From NCBI GenBank assembly GCA_034927815.1, contig JAYFPK010000008.1, positions 186,001-250,000 of the forward strand: DNA of 64,000 nucleotides, written 5' to 3'. This document shows, one piece after another, positions 63,408-64,000 of the stretch. The notes beneath the pieces are model-generated. The model did no database searches and was not told the origin of the DNA. It worked only from the letters and a program-made list of their open reading frames with translations. Origin of the DNA: Limiplasma sp034927815. Lineage in GTDB: Bacteria > Bacillota > Clostridia > Christensenellales > Aristaeellaceae. Every line of letters starts with the position of its first letter. Position 1 is the stretch's first letter. A program made the translations under genes and the position numbers.

Positions 63408-64000
63408 ATGAGCAAAAAGAACAAGGCGCTCAAGGCACTGCTGATTCTGGCTTTGGTGGTGGCGCTGTGCATGTATTTCGCCCGCACGGTGCAGACCCTG
63501 ACCACCCCCAAGGTGAAGCTGGTGCAGTCCACCCAGGGGCGCATTGAGCAGAAGCTAAAGGTTCAGGCGGCGCCATACTTTCCCGTCAAAACCGAAGTAA
63601 CCCTGAAAAAGGCCGTGGATTATCCCATCCGGGTGGATAAGGTCTACGTGAAGGTGGGCCTGTTCGTCAAGGAGGGGGACACCCTGTTTACCGCCACCTT
63701 GACGGGCTACGACAACAAGGAAAAGGAACTGCTGGACAAGTACAACGAAAAGGCCCAGGCCCTCATCGACCTGGATATCAAGAACCGCAAAAACAGCAAG
63801 CAGAGCAAGCAAAACGACCTGTACGACATCATGATCGACGCCCAGGAGAAGCTCACCGAGGCGGAGAACAAGGCCCGGGTGGCCGCCTCGGAGGAGGGGA
63901 TCGCCCTGACCTTTGACCAGAGCACCTGGAAGGGCCTGGCCCAAAAGGGCGGGGCTACCAGCACCGTGCTGGACCTGATCGCCAAGGCGGAAACCGCCAA
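63408..64000 (+). CDS. HlyD/RND-type membrane-fusion adaptor (partial, C-terminus beyond window)
   Basis: The frame is open from ATG 63408 to the right edge (197 codons). It shows an N-terminal membrane anchor (~7-26) and a lipoyl/biotinyl-like half (IRVDKVYVKVGLFVKEGDTLFTATLTGYDNKEKELLDKY) leading into a helical hairpin (KNRKNSKQSKQNDLYDIMIDAQEKLTEAENKARVAAS). This is the layout of adaptors of export systems (HlyD, MacA). It starts 17 nt after the permease stop, so it belongs to the same operon. An adaptor behind import-type permeases is unexpected. Confidence 0.8.
   Translation, partial: MSKKNKALKALLILALVVALCMYFARTVQTLTTPKVKLVQSTQGRIEQKLKVQAAPYFPVKTEVTLKKAVDYPIRVDKVYVKVGLFVKEGDTLFTATLTGYDNKEKELLDKYNEKAQALIDLDIKNRKNSKQSKQNDLYDIMIDAQEKLTEAENKARVAASEEGIALTFDQSTWKGLAQKGGATSTVLDLIAKAETA

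Overview
The window is GC-rich, densely coded chromosome (by eye well above 55% G+C; not computed). It fits a spore-forming member of the Clostridia (Bacillota). The evidence is a SAM-I (S-box) riboswitch before metK, CtsR-type operators before an Hsp20 gene, an RsfA-like gene behind a forespore-type promoter, a BofC-like protein, a TagB/F-like surface-polymer gene, Firmicute-style AGGAGG ribosome binding sites and frequent GTG/TTG starts. I saw no rRNA, tRNA, CRISPR array, insertion sequence or prophage.

Layout. 1-2060 (-) is the N-terminal part of a MalT/LuxR-type ATPase regulator that runs off the left edge. 2587-8556 (+) is a housekeeping operon: secA, prfB (programmed +1 frameshift at an unusual TAA), a DUF1461-like membrane protein and tsaD. 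8569-9831 holds an orphan phage-type holin and a Cys-rich YkgJ-like protein, followed by a cluster of three palindromes. 17244-9935 (-) is an arginine operon argG-argC-argJ-argB-argD-argF plus a nitroreductase, under a strong promoter overlapped by two ARG-box-like palindromes. 17500-18172 has a small XRE regulator and a 69-aa protein, each preceded by the same 25-bp operator layout. 18498-23175 is a MoxR/DUF58/transglutaminase operon, followed by an acyltransferase/DUF6320 pair. metK with its S-box, secG and rpiB follow.

27912-30575 (-) encodes small membrane proteins, DUF4363, DUF421 and a BofC-like protein. 30673-31215 is a rubrerythrin that appears to have lost most diiron ligands. 31366-36400 (+) is a surface-polymer operon (nucleotidyltransferase, Asp/Glu racemase, TagB/F-like transferase, flippase, HAD phosphatase). 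Hsp20 under CtsR boxes, a phosphoglucomutase, an orphan solute-binding-like protein and the RsfA-like gene follow.

50778-41669 (-) is a complete sugar or sugar-acid catabolic operon: secreted binding protein, two permeases (one with a ~140-residue helical insertion), cupin, two zinc dehydrogenases, a GntR regulator, a hydroxyacyl-CoA-dehydrogenase-type enzyme and a lactonase. Its promoter carries paired GntR-type operators.

The right end (52225-64000) is the most unusual part. It has a secreted caspase-like protease with an EF-hand-like loop; diverging from it, three tandem ~780-aa secreted proteins that join an N-terminal beta-propeller-like region to a C-terminal ABC solute-binding domain; then two sugar-type ABC permeases and an HlyD-type adaptor cut by the window edge. 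Two of the three paralogues share an identical 158-residue C-terminus although regions just upstream differ, which suggests gene conversion. None of the binding proteins here shows a lipobox.
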